Shown here one piece after another: positions 35,601 to 44,600 of a DNA stretch of 64,000 bases. This DNA comes from Phoronis australis (taxonomy: Eukaryota > Phoronida > Phoronidae), in NCBI GenBank assembly GCA_002633005.1, contig NMRA01000115.1, positions 246,104 through 310,103 on the forward strand, read 5' to 3'. A program made the position numbers and the translations under genes. The notes below the pieces were generated by a model, which worked only from the letters and a program-made list of their open reading frames with translations, was not told the origin of the DNA and did not search any database. Every line of letters begins with the position of its first letter. Position 1 is the stretch's first letter.

Positions 35601-38600
35601 TTGCTCTTGTTTTGGTATGCAGCTGTCCTCTTCCGCCCAACATCAAGCTGGTCAAGAATAACCATTGTGTAGTTAACCATGCTGAAGCAGACATTACACT
35701 TTATAGGTAAATATTGAAAGCGATGGAATAAAGCGCCCACACCATCACAGTACTCAGTTGCTATTGCAGTGGCGACTTCGTGCACTTGGTTTATGGGACA
35801 TCACATGTGCCAGTTAACGCCAAGATTCAAAGAGAAAAGGTATGGTATTATTTCAGACGTAATAGAACAGTTCAGAAATTAGACTCCAGCAAGTGCAGCC
35901 AACTTCTTGTAAACCATAGAATGTCAGAATGTGTGCGATACTGCGCTATGCTTTTGGAAAGGGAAGGCTGACTGCCCTTAACTCTTAGAAACGAGCATTC
36001 CAGCGCTCGACGAGGTATTGGGAGTGTCTGGTGCTACCCACGCTGAGCTTCGGATAGCTTAATGTGCATTCTTCTTCCCGTACCTCTGTGTCGGCAAAGA
36101 AGTTGTCAGACAATAAAAGCTGCCCGCGTTCACTTCCACCATGCCTCCACCAAACGTCACAAACGGATGCTAACATTCACTTGAACGTGTTCTGAACGTA
36201 CCCTCGGATGCTCCTGCGGAAGGCAGTTGACCACTAGCACACAGTAAAAAATAAACGTAATACCCACTTTGAATGGGAAGTCGACAGCTCTGTAGAAACA
36301 CTAGCTACTTCAACAGTACCAAGCTCTGCTAAACGTATATATCTGTAGTTGGGCAAGGGTGCCAAACTACAAGCGTGCAGCGACAGACGTTGCAGTTGCT
36401 ACAGTACCAACCTGTCCTGCACATACAATTACAAGTGAAAAGCAGATATGTTTGGCATAAGGTACACCAGCAGATACTGTCGACGGTGAAAGAAGAGCAG
36501 ATGTGAATGACGATTATGTATTCACCTATCATCAGATACTCAGGTGTACAAATTCAAAGAAGTGCAATTATCCCTTTGTACATGTTAATGCATAATGAAA
36601 AAGGATATAATTTGAAGTTGATTCTAAAAACATACCTGCGTAACAACACATCAATGCACAGTTAAATACGAATGTGGGACGCTCAATATTGCGACTTTGT
36701 TTATTGAGTATTTGGAAAGATCGGGGTCCAGTATTTGACACTTTCTTTAGAATAATAAAACAAACAAGAATGTTATCAGAGGCCTGCAAATAGCACGTCC
36801 AAACTATAAACACATAGTATACACACGTTTAATCTGAACGAACTAAGCGTCTACACGTAGCCCTATTCAGAAAAACATGCAATAATGTGACTTCGGTTAT
36901 TGAAATTCTGTTAGCATATCTAAGTCCAGTATTTAGCTATTCTTATCCTCAGTACTATGGGATGACAAAAGAAATCAAAAGATGTTGATATAATATTCCC
37001 CATATATTTAAGAGTTGGATTTTCCTTATTTCAATCCAACTTGACTTTGAATTTTCCGCTAGCCTTGAGTTTGGCCCTTCATCCATAAAATAATGCCATA
37101 AAGGGATTTTCCGTCCCAGACAACATTAGAATGAAGGCTACAATCTACATGTATTATGTTTAGAAGACGGAAATTTGGCGAAATTCAAGATGGTGGATGT
37201 TGCCATCTTGAATTATAAGAAATGGTCGAGGTTGCAAAAAGTTCAACCAGTTCAACCAAGTTATTTGTGTTCTCTTAACCAAGTATAATGAATTTCCAAA
37301 ATAAAAATATCGGTAAACAACATTGCAGGGTCATTTTTTGTAACTAGACTATAACCGTCACACAAGGCAATCAAATCAATCAATAAATCATTTATTTTAG
37401 TGACCTGTAGCAATTGCTACCCAGCCAAAACTTGGGCTTATAAGTCGCCATTTCCAAAGCGAACGTACAAAAGGCAACGTATACATGTATGCAATGACAA
37501 TATGAAAAGAAAATCCCACCAACCTTCCTAATCATTATTTAGTAAGTAGAAAACACCAACTTTTTTCGCCTGAGAAAAGCATTATAAATAAAACGGATGA
37601 GTAATTTAGTCACAGTGGTGTTAGTCTTCAGGAAAACAAACTGCTTAATCTGGTACTGCATATTTCACACACTTGATTACCGTCGGATTATAAGAGCGAA
37701 ATGAAAGCGACCTAACAGGTCGACACTTGGAGAAATCGTATGAATAAGGTAGTATGAAGACATAAGTATCAACACGTCAAAAAACGATGCCCTCAGCACC
37801 AACGGAAATGCAGAAGATCATATCGAAGATCCCGAAATCTGCCACCAAAACCGACAATGCTGTCAAAAACACCACAATTGAAGTAGTCGACGCTGCCTCC
37901 AACACTGATGGGACAACACCGATCTGCTGACAATATCGTAAAACTGCAAATATTGACAATGGGACATGAAACCACACCCAAAACTGACAATGCCAAATAC
38001 GGCTTCGCCACTGACAATGATTGCGCCGCATGAGGCCTGTGGTACTGGCTTGGCAAAGTCAGCGAAGTTGCTTCTGTCACCCTACGCCAGGTAAACTAAA
38101 CAATGAATCGCAAGTTTATCGTGTTGATAAGCTAACGACATCTAAAGAACAAGACAGAACCGGTAGATTTCCAACCAAACACAGTCGTACGGACGACGCA
38201 AATAATGCAATGGCGCTAGAAGACACCGAACACGGCACTATCATCATCGCCGTAATAATAATTATTGTCGTTATTATCGTCATTATTATTTGTCGATTTT
38301 GCAGTCTTTATTAAGAATCGACAAGAAAGTGAAGGGTGCCAAGTCAATAAACGAGCAGTTGTCAGAATGTGCTGGATAAATCCGGAACGATAAATCTAAA
38401 CTCATGGCTCATTTGACGCGTCTCTTGACTAAAACTATCTACATACCAACATTCAGAAGAACCCCTCAAAAGAAGCAAAAATTCGAAAAAACAGTCGTCA
38501 CAGCGCCATCTCATGTCCAATTTCAACAAAACGAGTAGGCCATAGGCAAGTGTGAATTACATGCTGAAGTTATGTGTTCATTTAGTGTCCATCAGTCGTG

Positions 38601-39704
38601 CGAATGACAGGAAATGTCTCGAACTTGTGATGCTCTTGAACCTTGAGCATCGACGCCTTACTCAATAGAAAATCTCGAAAAACTAAGGGAGAAAATATAT
38701 TGTCTTTGGTGTAGATCTTACCGAGATCAATTGACTCTTCAAATTTTAGGAGGATCAATTAAAAGGACGCAGGAGCAAAGCTAGGAAAAACAAAGCAAAA
38801 CAAAAAAACATGCCAACTTCCACAAAAATCCGCAAAGGGATGCCGGGAATACGGCACGGATTTCAATTAATTAAAGAGAAGACACCAGAGAATCTGGAGT
38901 AAATCGAGAACGGCAAACAGCAGAGAAACACAGATGGCACATTTCCGATAGCTCTTGAAAAGATCTCTACATATACCAAATTTCATAAAAAATCACACAC
39001 AGATAACGAAACCAGGGCCCCGAAAATATATAAATGGCAGCCAAAGCGCCATCGTGCATCCTATATGCTGAACAAAAAAAAACAACAAGCCTCAAGCTAT
39101 TTAAGAGACAAGTGCGAGAAAACAGAAGCGCTTGGGAAATTATCCCGTGAGCTGGATATTACAAGTATCAAAGAAGTCGACCAACTTGAATTTCATAAGA
39201 ATCTGGAAAAATCGCCAGATTCGGTCTAAAAGTTTATGAAATATATTTACATGTAATTTATGCTACTGATGACATAATTATGCAAGCACAATATGGACAC
39301 CTGATTATGCGTGCAAATAAGGGTCACTGAGGTAAAAATTGCTTGTCCTATATCAGAATCGAAACATCGTCTCAAAATGGGCGTGACGAAACATGACTAT
39401 TTTTCAAACAGTTGCGCACGCTAAGCTCCATCATCGATACACCACTGAATTTGCGCCCCATTCCACACCTAAGCAAAATCACAATGCGCCAGGCACAAGA
39501 TCAAGCAAAGTTGTTTGAGATTGACACGTTCGTACGCTAGCCTACCTTCAAAGCAGATGCGTAACACACTGTTTTTACGCCTCCGCCTTCAAAGACCAAA
39601 TTTTCAAACCCAAAGTCACGTCCAATCAAACCATGGCAGTCGTAGTCGAAGTTGTCGTTAATGTCTTCAGTCTGCGTGCAACCCACGCTGTTTTGTTGGC
39701 CCAT
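20012..39704 (-). CDS. Patatin-like phospholipase with two EF-hands (12 exons, complete)
   Basis: A predicted Ser-Asp lipid acyl hydrolase. Exons on the minus strand: 39704-39546, 32396-32252, 30477-30341, 29977-29842, 29512-29414, 28571-28468, 24160-24078, 23871-23715, 23306-23211, 21704-21543, 21004-20909 and 20068-20012. All phases agree and give exactly 476 codons plus TGA. Features in order: N-terminal MGQQNS, a myristoylation-type motif; oxyanion loop EGGGVKT (residues 39-45, Thr where Gly is usual); nucleophile elbow GSSGG with Ser71; ELCVVVA and KTTPD strands; DGG with Asp212; then FDGWYLS and SKTLGLVV. Two EF-hand loops sit at residues 322-333 (DEDSSDTISREE) and 366-377 (DANSDDEISFAE). 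The C-terminal segment contains RTIGINTDYI. The core resembles bacterial-type patatins rather than vertebrate PNPLA proteins. Calcium control and membrane attachment are inferences from the motifs. Confidence 0.9.
20909..21004 (-). CDS. Patatin-like exon 11
   Basis: Acceptor ATTTTCAG, donor AAG|GTGAGT, phase 0 to 0. It encodes YRTIGINTDYI and LEPADYKFLE, the conserved C-terminal patatin-family strand-helix. Confidence 0.9.
21543..21704 (-). CDS. Patatin-like exon 10 (second half of EF-hand 2)
   Basis: Acceptor GTTTCAG, donor AAG|GTAAAT, phase 0 to 0, 54 codons. It starts ISFAEFINFL, completing the loop and exiting helix. Confidence 0.88.
22190..22690. repeat. Diverged tandem repeat with TGCATAATT/ATGCAAAT cores
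   Basis: Several ~150-bp degenerate units in a patatin-like intron share blocks such as TTTGCATAATT, AATTAAGG, ACTTGTGCTT and GATATTTGCACC. The same family recurs at 24.9-25.5 kb. Confidence 0.6.
23211..23306 (-). CDS. Patatin-like exon 9 (first half of EF-hand 2)
   Basis: Acceptor TTTTTCAG, donor GAG|GTACTT, phase 0 to 0. It ends inside the loop at DANSDDE, so the intron splits the EF-hand. Confidence 0.87.
23715..23871 (-). CDS. Patatin-like exon 8 (EF-hand 1)
   Basis: Acceptor TTCACAG, donor TCG|GTAATG, phase 2 to 0. It encodes a charged helix and the loop DEDSSDTISREE with acidic residues at EF positions 1, 3 and 12 and Ile at 8. Confidence 0.87.
24078..24160 (-). CDS. Patatin-like exon 7
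   Basis: Acceptor ATGTTTCAG, donor GCAAA|GTAAGT, phase 0 to 2. It encodes YSADECDAMKLK and IPRPETKLA, the link from catalytic core to EF-hand insert. Confidence 0.86.
24890..25545. repeat. Tandem repeat array with octamer cores
   Basis: About four ~150-bp units, each with the order ACTTGTGCTTATAGCTxCxGTACCAAGCAC, CCTATGxTCCTATGGTCA, TTTGCATAATTxATGCAAAT. The unit near 25.30 kb is the best conserved. The array lies in the intron before exon 7 of the patatin-like gene. Confidence 0.7.
25549..25905 (+). mobile_element. Truncated TTAA-type (Kolobok/T2-like) element
   Basis: It begins TTAAAGGAGAACGCAACCC and is homologous, in opposite orientation, to the right end (54010-54399) of the longer element in the ZSWIM intron. 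Shared blocks include ACCGTCTTAATC, GAGGTGTCGCGTTAACCTGTG and a peptide KKRYTxFPRS on the minus strand. The distal end was not found. Confidence 0.6.
28090..28170. repeat. Inverted fragment of the octamer-bearing repeat
   Basis: GCATAATGGTGGCCTTAATTTGCATATTTTAT is the reverse complement of the unit ends seen at 22-25 kb. It abuts the assembly gap. Confidence 0.5.
28171..28178. other. Assembly gap (8 N) next to a poly-C tract
   Basis: Eight ambiguous bases are followed by ten C residues, probably an unresolved homopolymer inside an intron. Confidence 0.95.
28468..28571 (-). CDS. Patatin-like exon 6
   Basis: Acceptor TTCATTTAG, donor GTG|GTAAGT, phase 1 to 0. It encodes WYLSLNKGDSFFKRFG and the SKTLGLVV core strand. 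Confidence 0.9.
28731..29379 (+). mobile_element. Solo LTR, copy 1
   Basis: It starts TGTAAGAGGAGTGCCC and ends CCCGTTACA, giving TGTAA/TTACA termini. It has a TATAAATA box near 28.76 kb and AATAAA at 29272-29277. It aligns with 61725-62413 in blocks (AGGAGTGCCCTG, GGAGTCCAG, GACTGGTCTGCCCG). No internal retroelement genes or clear target duplication are seen. It ends only 35 bp from patatin-like exon 5. Confidence 0.6.
29414..29512 (-). CDS. Patatin-like exon 5 (catalytic Asp)
   Basis: Acceptor TTACCTAG, donor GATG|GTAAGA, phase 1 to 1. It contains YADGGLLCNYPIHAFD with Asp212 of the catalytic dyad. Confidence 0.93.
29577..29651. repeat. (CA)n microsatellite
   Basis: A near-perfect CA dinucleotide run of over 60 bp in the intron just upstream of patatin-like exon 5. 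Confidence 0.97.
29842..29977 (-). CDS. Patatin-like exon 4, ends at a GC donor
   Basis: Acceptor CTGTTATAG, phase 0 to 1. It encodes IELCVVVASIS and VRMSVALP. The only donor that keeps frame is CCAG|GCAAGT, a GC-AG intron. Confidence 0.9.
30341..30477 (-). CDS. Patatin-like exon 3
   Basis: Acceptor GATATTTCAG, donor CAG|GTGAAG, phase 1 to 0. It encodes YFGLHPGERAL and EEKTGNRKTTFQQ, the family's helical cap between nucleophile and core strand. Confidence 0.88.
30550..31125. mobile_element. Fold-back element with ~170-bp inverted arms
   Basis: The left arm (about 30550-30725) and right arm (about 30960-31125) are reverse complements with scattered mismatches. Shared blocks include GAAAACACGACTAGAC, TTTGTTTGCAAGCT, CGTAGTG(C/T)CGGAACAAT and ATTTCGAGACT. 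The ~230-bp centre has its own small palindromes, such as CGCGATTGGTCAGTCGCG. No transposase is visible, so it is MITE-like. It lies in the intron just upstream of exon 3. Confidence 0.7.
32252..32396 (-). CDS. Patatin-like exon 2 (nucleophile)
   Basis: Acceptor CTTTTCAG, donor G|GTATTT, phase 0 to 1. It encodes VLQKIGIL then RVAGSSGGAVAALL with catalytic Ser71, followed by YGPDEI. Confidence 0.92.
33905..35575. repeat. Higher-order tandem repeat, ~450-bp unit made of three ~150-bp subunits
   Basis: Every ~150 bp the motif (C)CTAGTGGC/T followed by AATTTT or CATTTTT recurs. Three subunit types alternate: one with CTGTATCTCCTAAAC, one with CTGTATCTTCAAAGGTCC, one with CTATCAACCAAATC. Copies of the GCGCCTCCTAGTGG junction lie near 34377, 34827 and 35277. 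About 3.7 units fill part of the first patatin-like intron. Confidence 0.85.
35576..39545. other. Remainder of the first patatin-like intron
   Basis: No coding exon is recognisable. It contains a LINE-like 3' tail with ATTG/AATAAA repetition near 37.38 kb, a short palindrome with CAAGATGG/CCATCTTG arms near 37.19 kb, and an ATT/GTC-rich low-complexity patch near 38.24-38.29 kb. Confidence 0.4.
39546..39704 (-). CDS. Patatin-like exon 1 (start)
   Basis: The chosen ATG begins MGQQNSV, the first ATG in frame. The exon ends AAG|GTAGGC in phase 0 and carries the glycine-rich oxyanion loop. An upstream non-coding or coding exon cannot be excluded, because the frame stays open ten codons upstream without an ATG. 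Confidence 0.85.
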
Positions 39705-40354
39705 GTTACTTATTCCGTCTTGCGCAGATTGCAAAATCTTGATTAGATTCAGCCTTTATGCCGCAGACCAACGCAATGAGAAGAAGCTAATCCTTTCAAC
39801 CGATCTCACTAGTTTGCCGTATTGTTTAAATTGAAAATTAACATGCTTGTTGTATAATTCTGATAATGTTGACTAAAGATACAGAACGTTACAGGAGTAT
39901 TGTGACAATTACACAAGAGTGGGAGAAGAGCTGAGGGGCCCGCGTTTCACGAAACTTGCCTTCAATAACACCCACAAAGACATAACCTTGCGTCACGTGG
40001 CAATCTGGCTGTGTTGAACAAAGTGTTTGGTATTTCGAAATATTTACTCCTAAATGGTTTGATAGTCAACCGATGTTTAGCTATTGAAAATATAGTAGAT
40101 ATCGGGCTCAATGCCAATGATTGTCAATAAGGTCCCACATAACCATGAGTTCCAATGGCCTTGTCACGAGTAAAATCATTTATTCTATTAGAAGATCCAC
40201 GTGAAGCCAGTTTTCTTTTGTAATACCATGGTCCTTGCAATAAAGTAATGATGCAACCATTACACCATAATAAGTCATGCGGTGATATGCCCTTGGGTCT
40301 GATTTTAGGCCAGTTTTGCATTACGTCATAATCTGCCGCGAACTCCGCAGTGCC

Positions 40355-40887
40355 CGGTTGCACGAAACAGTCCCAAAAATAGAGACTCAACCAAGTTCCC
40401 TAAATCTTTTTCGTATTTGTTTTGTTCTTTAGACACAGATGTAATATTTTTTCTATCACTTTATCTTTAGTATGAGTTCCTATTTGACTAATGACGTTTT
40501 CGAATAATATAACTAAAAATTGATCCCTTAATTCAATCAAAATAATAGGGATTTAGTCCTTAAATCAGGGGCGTTGCGTGAAAAGTTCCCTACTCATTTT
40601 CAATACTATTATAGGAAATAAATCTGAAACTAAATCTAGATCCTCTCAAGGATACTATTGTTTCACAAAATGTAGAATATATATATTCTTGTTTTATTTA
40701 TATATTCAAAAATATTAAAAATTCAATATTGAGTTCACTCTCGAGTTTTATCAAAGCCAAAAATTGACTTAGTAACGAGTCTCAAACGGCATAAGACAGG
40801 ACAATCGGTGTTTTTACAGGCCCACAAATACACAGTAGATTTAGGGAACGTAGCCGAGTCCCTATTTGGGACTGTTTCGTGGAACCG
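40355..40887. mobile_element. MITE family copy 1 (GGTTGCACGAAAC termini)
   Basis: The inverted termini CGGTTGCACGAAACAGTCCC and the reverse complement of GGGACTGTTTCGTGGAACCG continue for about 50 bp (GAGACTCAACCAAGTTCCCTAAATC). The interior is non-coding and matches the copy at 58137-58542 throughout (TAATATAACTAAAAA, GGACAATCG, AGTAGATTTAGGGAAC). Confidence 0.75.
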
Positions 40888-41340
40888 AGCAGTGGTGCCG
40901 TTAAGCGTGTAAGTCCTGATTGCACATGTCGCGTTTTTCTTCACCTCCTTAGCGTGGCAATCCCTATCCCATCATCTGCATGCCTTACGGATAAAACTTA
41001 ACTGTGACACTTGTTGCGATAACGAGTTAACTCCGCTAGCCATGGTCTGTAGAAGAAAGGCTTATGTAAAGATAATAACACTGTAGGCCATGCAGTGGAC
41101 TATCTCAGAACAACATGCCTGTCGTTAAAACTGACGACAAACTGCGACACCTTTGTGCAAAGGTTCAGAACAGCAAATACCAAAAAATTCTTCCAGACAT
41201 TCATAAAATGAAACGTTTTATTTGAAACTGTCAGAAACACGCCCTTCTAAATCTATCGGGAAGATTTTCTCAAAAGCATCTGTTTTGTGAACCAATTCAG
41301 GCCACACAAAACAGAAAATATAACTTCAACGGTGATACGC

Positions 41341-41690
41341 ATGTATTTACTTTGTTTATTTATTTAGTTATTCATTAATGGAATATTTACAATGAGGGTA
41401 CCCCCATCAATTCACACTGCTTTCCATGGGGGCCCTCAGTAAAAACATGCAGACGATAAGACAAACTAACAGAATTACAAAATGAAAGACAATATTTAAA
41501 TAATCAATAAAGAATAAGAAATTAACATGGAAAGACCGACGAAACAAAATAAAAAATGAAATATGATAAATATGAGATAAAGAAAGTAAGACAAGATGAT
41601 TAACTAATATATAAATATCAATAACTGAAAACAGTAATACGCATGTATACACAGAACACATCTACATGAAGTTAATTCGATTTCTTATAT
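41341..41690 (-). mobile_element. LINE-like 3' end fragment
   Basis: On the minus strand the fragment ends with GGGGGTACCCTCATTGTAAAT and then a TAAATAAATAAAC-type short tandem tail, the usual 3' terminus of CR1/Jockey-like non-LTR elements in marine invertebrates. No reverse-transcriptase reading frame is present. Confidence 0.4.
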
Positions 41691-44600
41691 TTCTTATATT
41701 TCAAGGGTGGTGCAGATTTGGCATCTGCAGGAAGTGTTCCATAAATAAGGCTCGCTGTAGGAAAATGATTTTTTCTCAGTTTAGTTTCTGGGTTGCGGAA
41801 GATTGAAGTTGGATGATAATGAGGACCTAGTGCTGTAGCGATTAGCAGTCATCTTAAACTTAGCACTGGGACAAGACGTTTAAAACATTTGTACATACAA
41901 CAAGCAGATATGAATTTATCTCTTGTGTATATTTTCATTATTCCAGTCTCCATTTACGTCATGTATTTGCGTAGAATTTGTAAGGCAAGGCCGAGTTCCG
42001 AATTTGGCTGATGACGACAACGCACTCTGTTGTTGGAAGATGAAGTTAGAAGTGTTAAAAACGACAAGTCACTCAGATGTGACGAATTAACAATCTCCGG
42101 AGAGATGCCAAAATTTTAGTGCATCCAGTGATAAACAAAATAAAGTGCATGCAGGTCTTAACAGAAAGAGAATTTCGGTAGAGGAAGATGTACATTTATT
42201 GTAATACATGAACCACTATAACTTTTCAAACGTGTCTTCTTGAAACGAAATCTAGGCTGTTCACAGATTGTTCAGTGTCGTTACGACAATTAAAGGTAAC
42301 GAAGTTGCAACACAAGACCTCACACAAAACAGGCTCCTCTTGATGTACCACAAAACAGGCTATTTTTCGAAAAGACTGCTGGAGGCAAGAAGTGTTTCAC
42401 TCTTTTTCAAGTGACTGAGGATGTCTTCTCTGCCGGACTTTACAGATGCATTTTGTCTCCCGAGCGATTCGTCACGCTGGACCAATACTTATGATTTCAC
42501 GAGCGTGTCTATTATAGCGGCTCAGCTGGGTACTGCAGTTAGAAAACGTTCATGAAACCCAGGCTTAACAAACAAGCAAATTAAGTACCTCAAGGCCTTG
42601 CAAAGACCATCTGTACGACCTTGGACGTGAAGAAAATAGTCTGTATTCCGCGGGGTGCCAGGGTTTAGGAACTTGACTCCAACGATAAGATTCGGGCAAA
42701 AATTAAAGACAATTAGAGCAAAACAAAAAATGGGCAACCAAGTATCCAATTGGGAAAAATACTGAGGAGACATATGGGAAAAGGGGTAAGAAATCGGCAG
42801 CCACCGGGGATGAAATTGATGGCGACCCTCGAAGGGAGAATTCGGTGACGATCGTGGCCAATTGATGATCGAGGAGGAGATGAAATTTCTGTATGCGGCC
42901 TACTGTGCTCAACGCTTAACTTGATACCAACTCGCCAAATGCGACATCGCGAAATTCCAAGATCGCCAAACGAAATTTGAGGTCGCCAAAACTGGTGTCG
43001 AAGTGTGTCGTGAACAGACTCGTTGCTTGATCTGACATATGTCGCATTTTGGAATCCTGCTGTCAGTAACGGACCTGAATGTACTTCTCATATCGAACAC
43101 ACGTCTCTGGTTGTCTTCTGGACAATCTGGCTGAGCGCTTGCTGTAGGCCCGTTTACATGGACAAACTTTGCCCACGTGAGTAAATTACTTATAATAAAA
43201 TTCGCACACGTTTATAGAAGTATATTTAATACGCTTTCACAGGCAGGACGTTATAAGAACTACCTGTAGAGGCGGTGCACAGGTATTGGCTTTTATCACC
43301 TCTTGTACATGTAAATGCATAGCGAAAATACCTTTACACGCGTGTGTAATTAATTTTATTTATCACTAAATTTACTCACGCATGCAAATTTTTCACATGA
43401 AATCCCACATTTTAATAACACCCGAGAAAAGCATTTCTCTACCAACAAGTGCATGATTTACCTGTTTTTAATGACAGCAGTCGCCGCATCTTGAGATTTG
43501 TACCACAAAACAATGGGAAGGCGCCCGCGAATGTTGAAAACGTGACAAAGTAATTGCTGCCAGGGTGGAAAAGGGGAGATACTCAGTGCTTTACATAATC
43601 ATCGGCCCTGTCCGCGACTGGCGACTTCAGGTAAAAAGGAGTTCTTAGTAGGAGGCCACCTCGCAGTCGTGTTCAGTGACGTTTCTGACAGGTTTCCGTT
43701 TACATTAGTTAACTATATTCATTATTAGCGCAATAACAGGGGATGAAAATGGGCAGGGAACATAAAACGATACGTGTACTGTTGACCTCCGGTCAGAATT
43801 GAAATGTCACATTGCTAAAAATCATTGTCTATTAGGTAACACCTTGTGTATGCTTTATTGTGTTACATGCTTGATTTATCTAACATACAAAGTGAATAAT
43901 TTTCATGACGAATAAAATATTAACCTTAACAAGTGTACTTACAGAACGAGGGTTCTACCTTGGCCAAGTGTGCTTTGCGTTAGTTTTTCCCGTCCTTATT
44001 ATAAATACAATAGGTACATTCGTAAAATACAACTATTTATTCGGACTATATTTCGACATAGAGCGTCTCATTAGAAATTAGACTCCTTTCACGGCAGCTT
44101 GAACCAAACGGGAGATTTTTGTAATGTCATATTTCCAGTACCACGCGAAACCAGATAGCGGTTTCGGCAATAAAGTGTGCTTTTCTTTTAGAAAACTTTT
44201 GTATCGGTGTAAAAGCTTTCATCAACATCCAAAGCCTAAAAGTTGTAATCATTTGCTATTCTTTGATTGTTCCAGCTCATTTGCCTCTTCAGAGGTTACT
44301 TATTCTAAAGTTTACCACCGTAAAACAGCCTTGCAACTGCTCCAGGACACTAAAGATATCGAAATACTTTTCAATACTTCCTAAAATTCTTCGAACACCA
44401 GTTCACAAAATCCTCTGGCCAAGGTCACTAGGCTTTTGAAAAAAAATGTGCGGATCTGGTTTCTGTTGGTCATATGCGAGAAGCAAAGGAAGCGTTGTGC
44501 TCACATATCTTAACGTGAAAACGTACATCTTTACTTTAGAGAAACTTAAAAAACAAGGGCCAACTTAGTATATTGTAGATACTAACATTTACTATGTTAC

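Noticed and set aside
40347-40887. 8-bp target duplication (GCAGTG-like) flanking MITE copy 1
   Set aside because: The match needs shifts and mismatches, and the second copy does not show one, so no target duplication is claimed.
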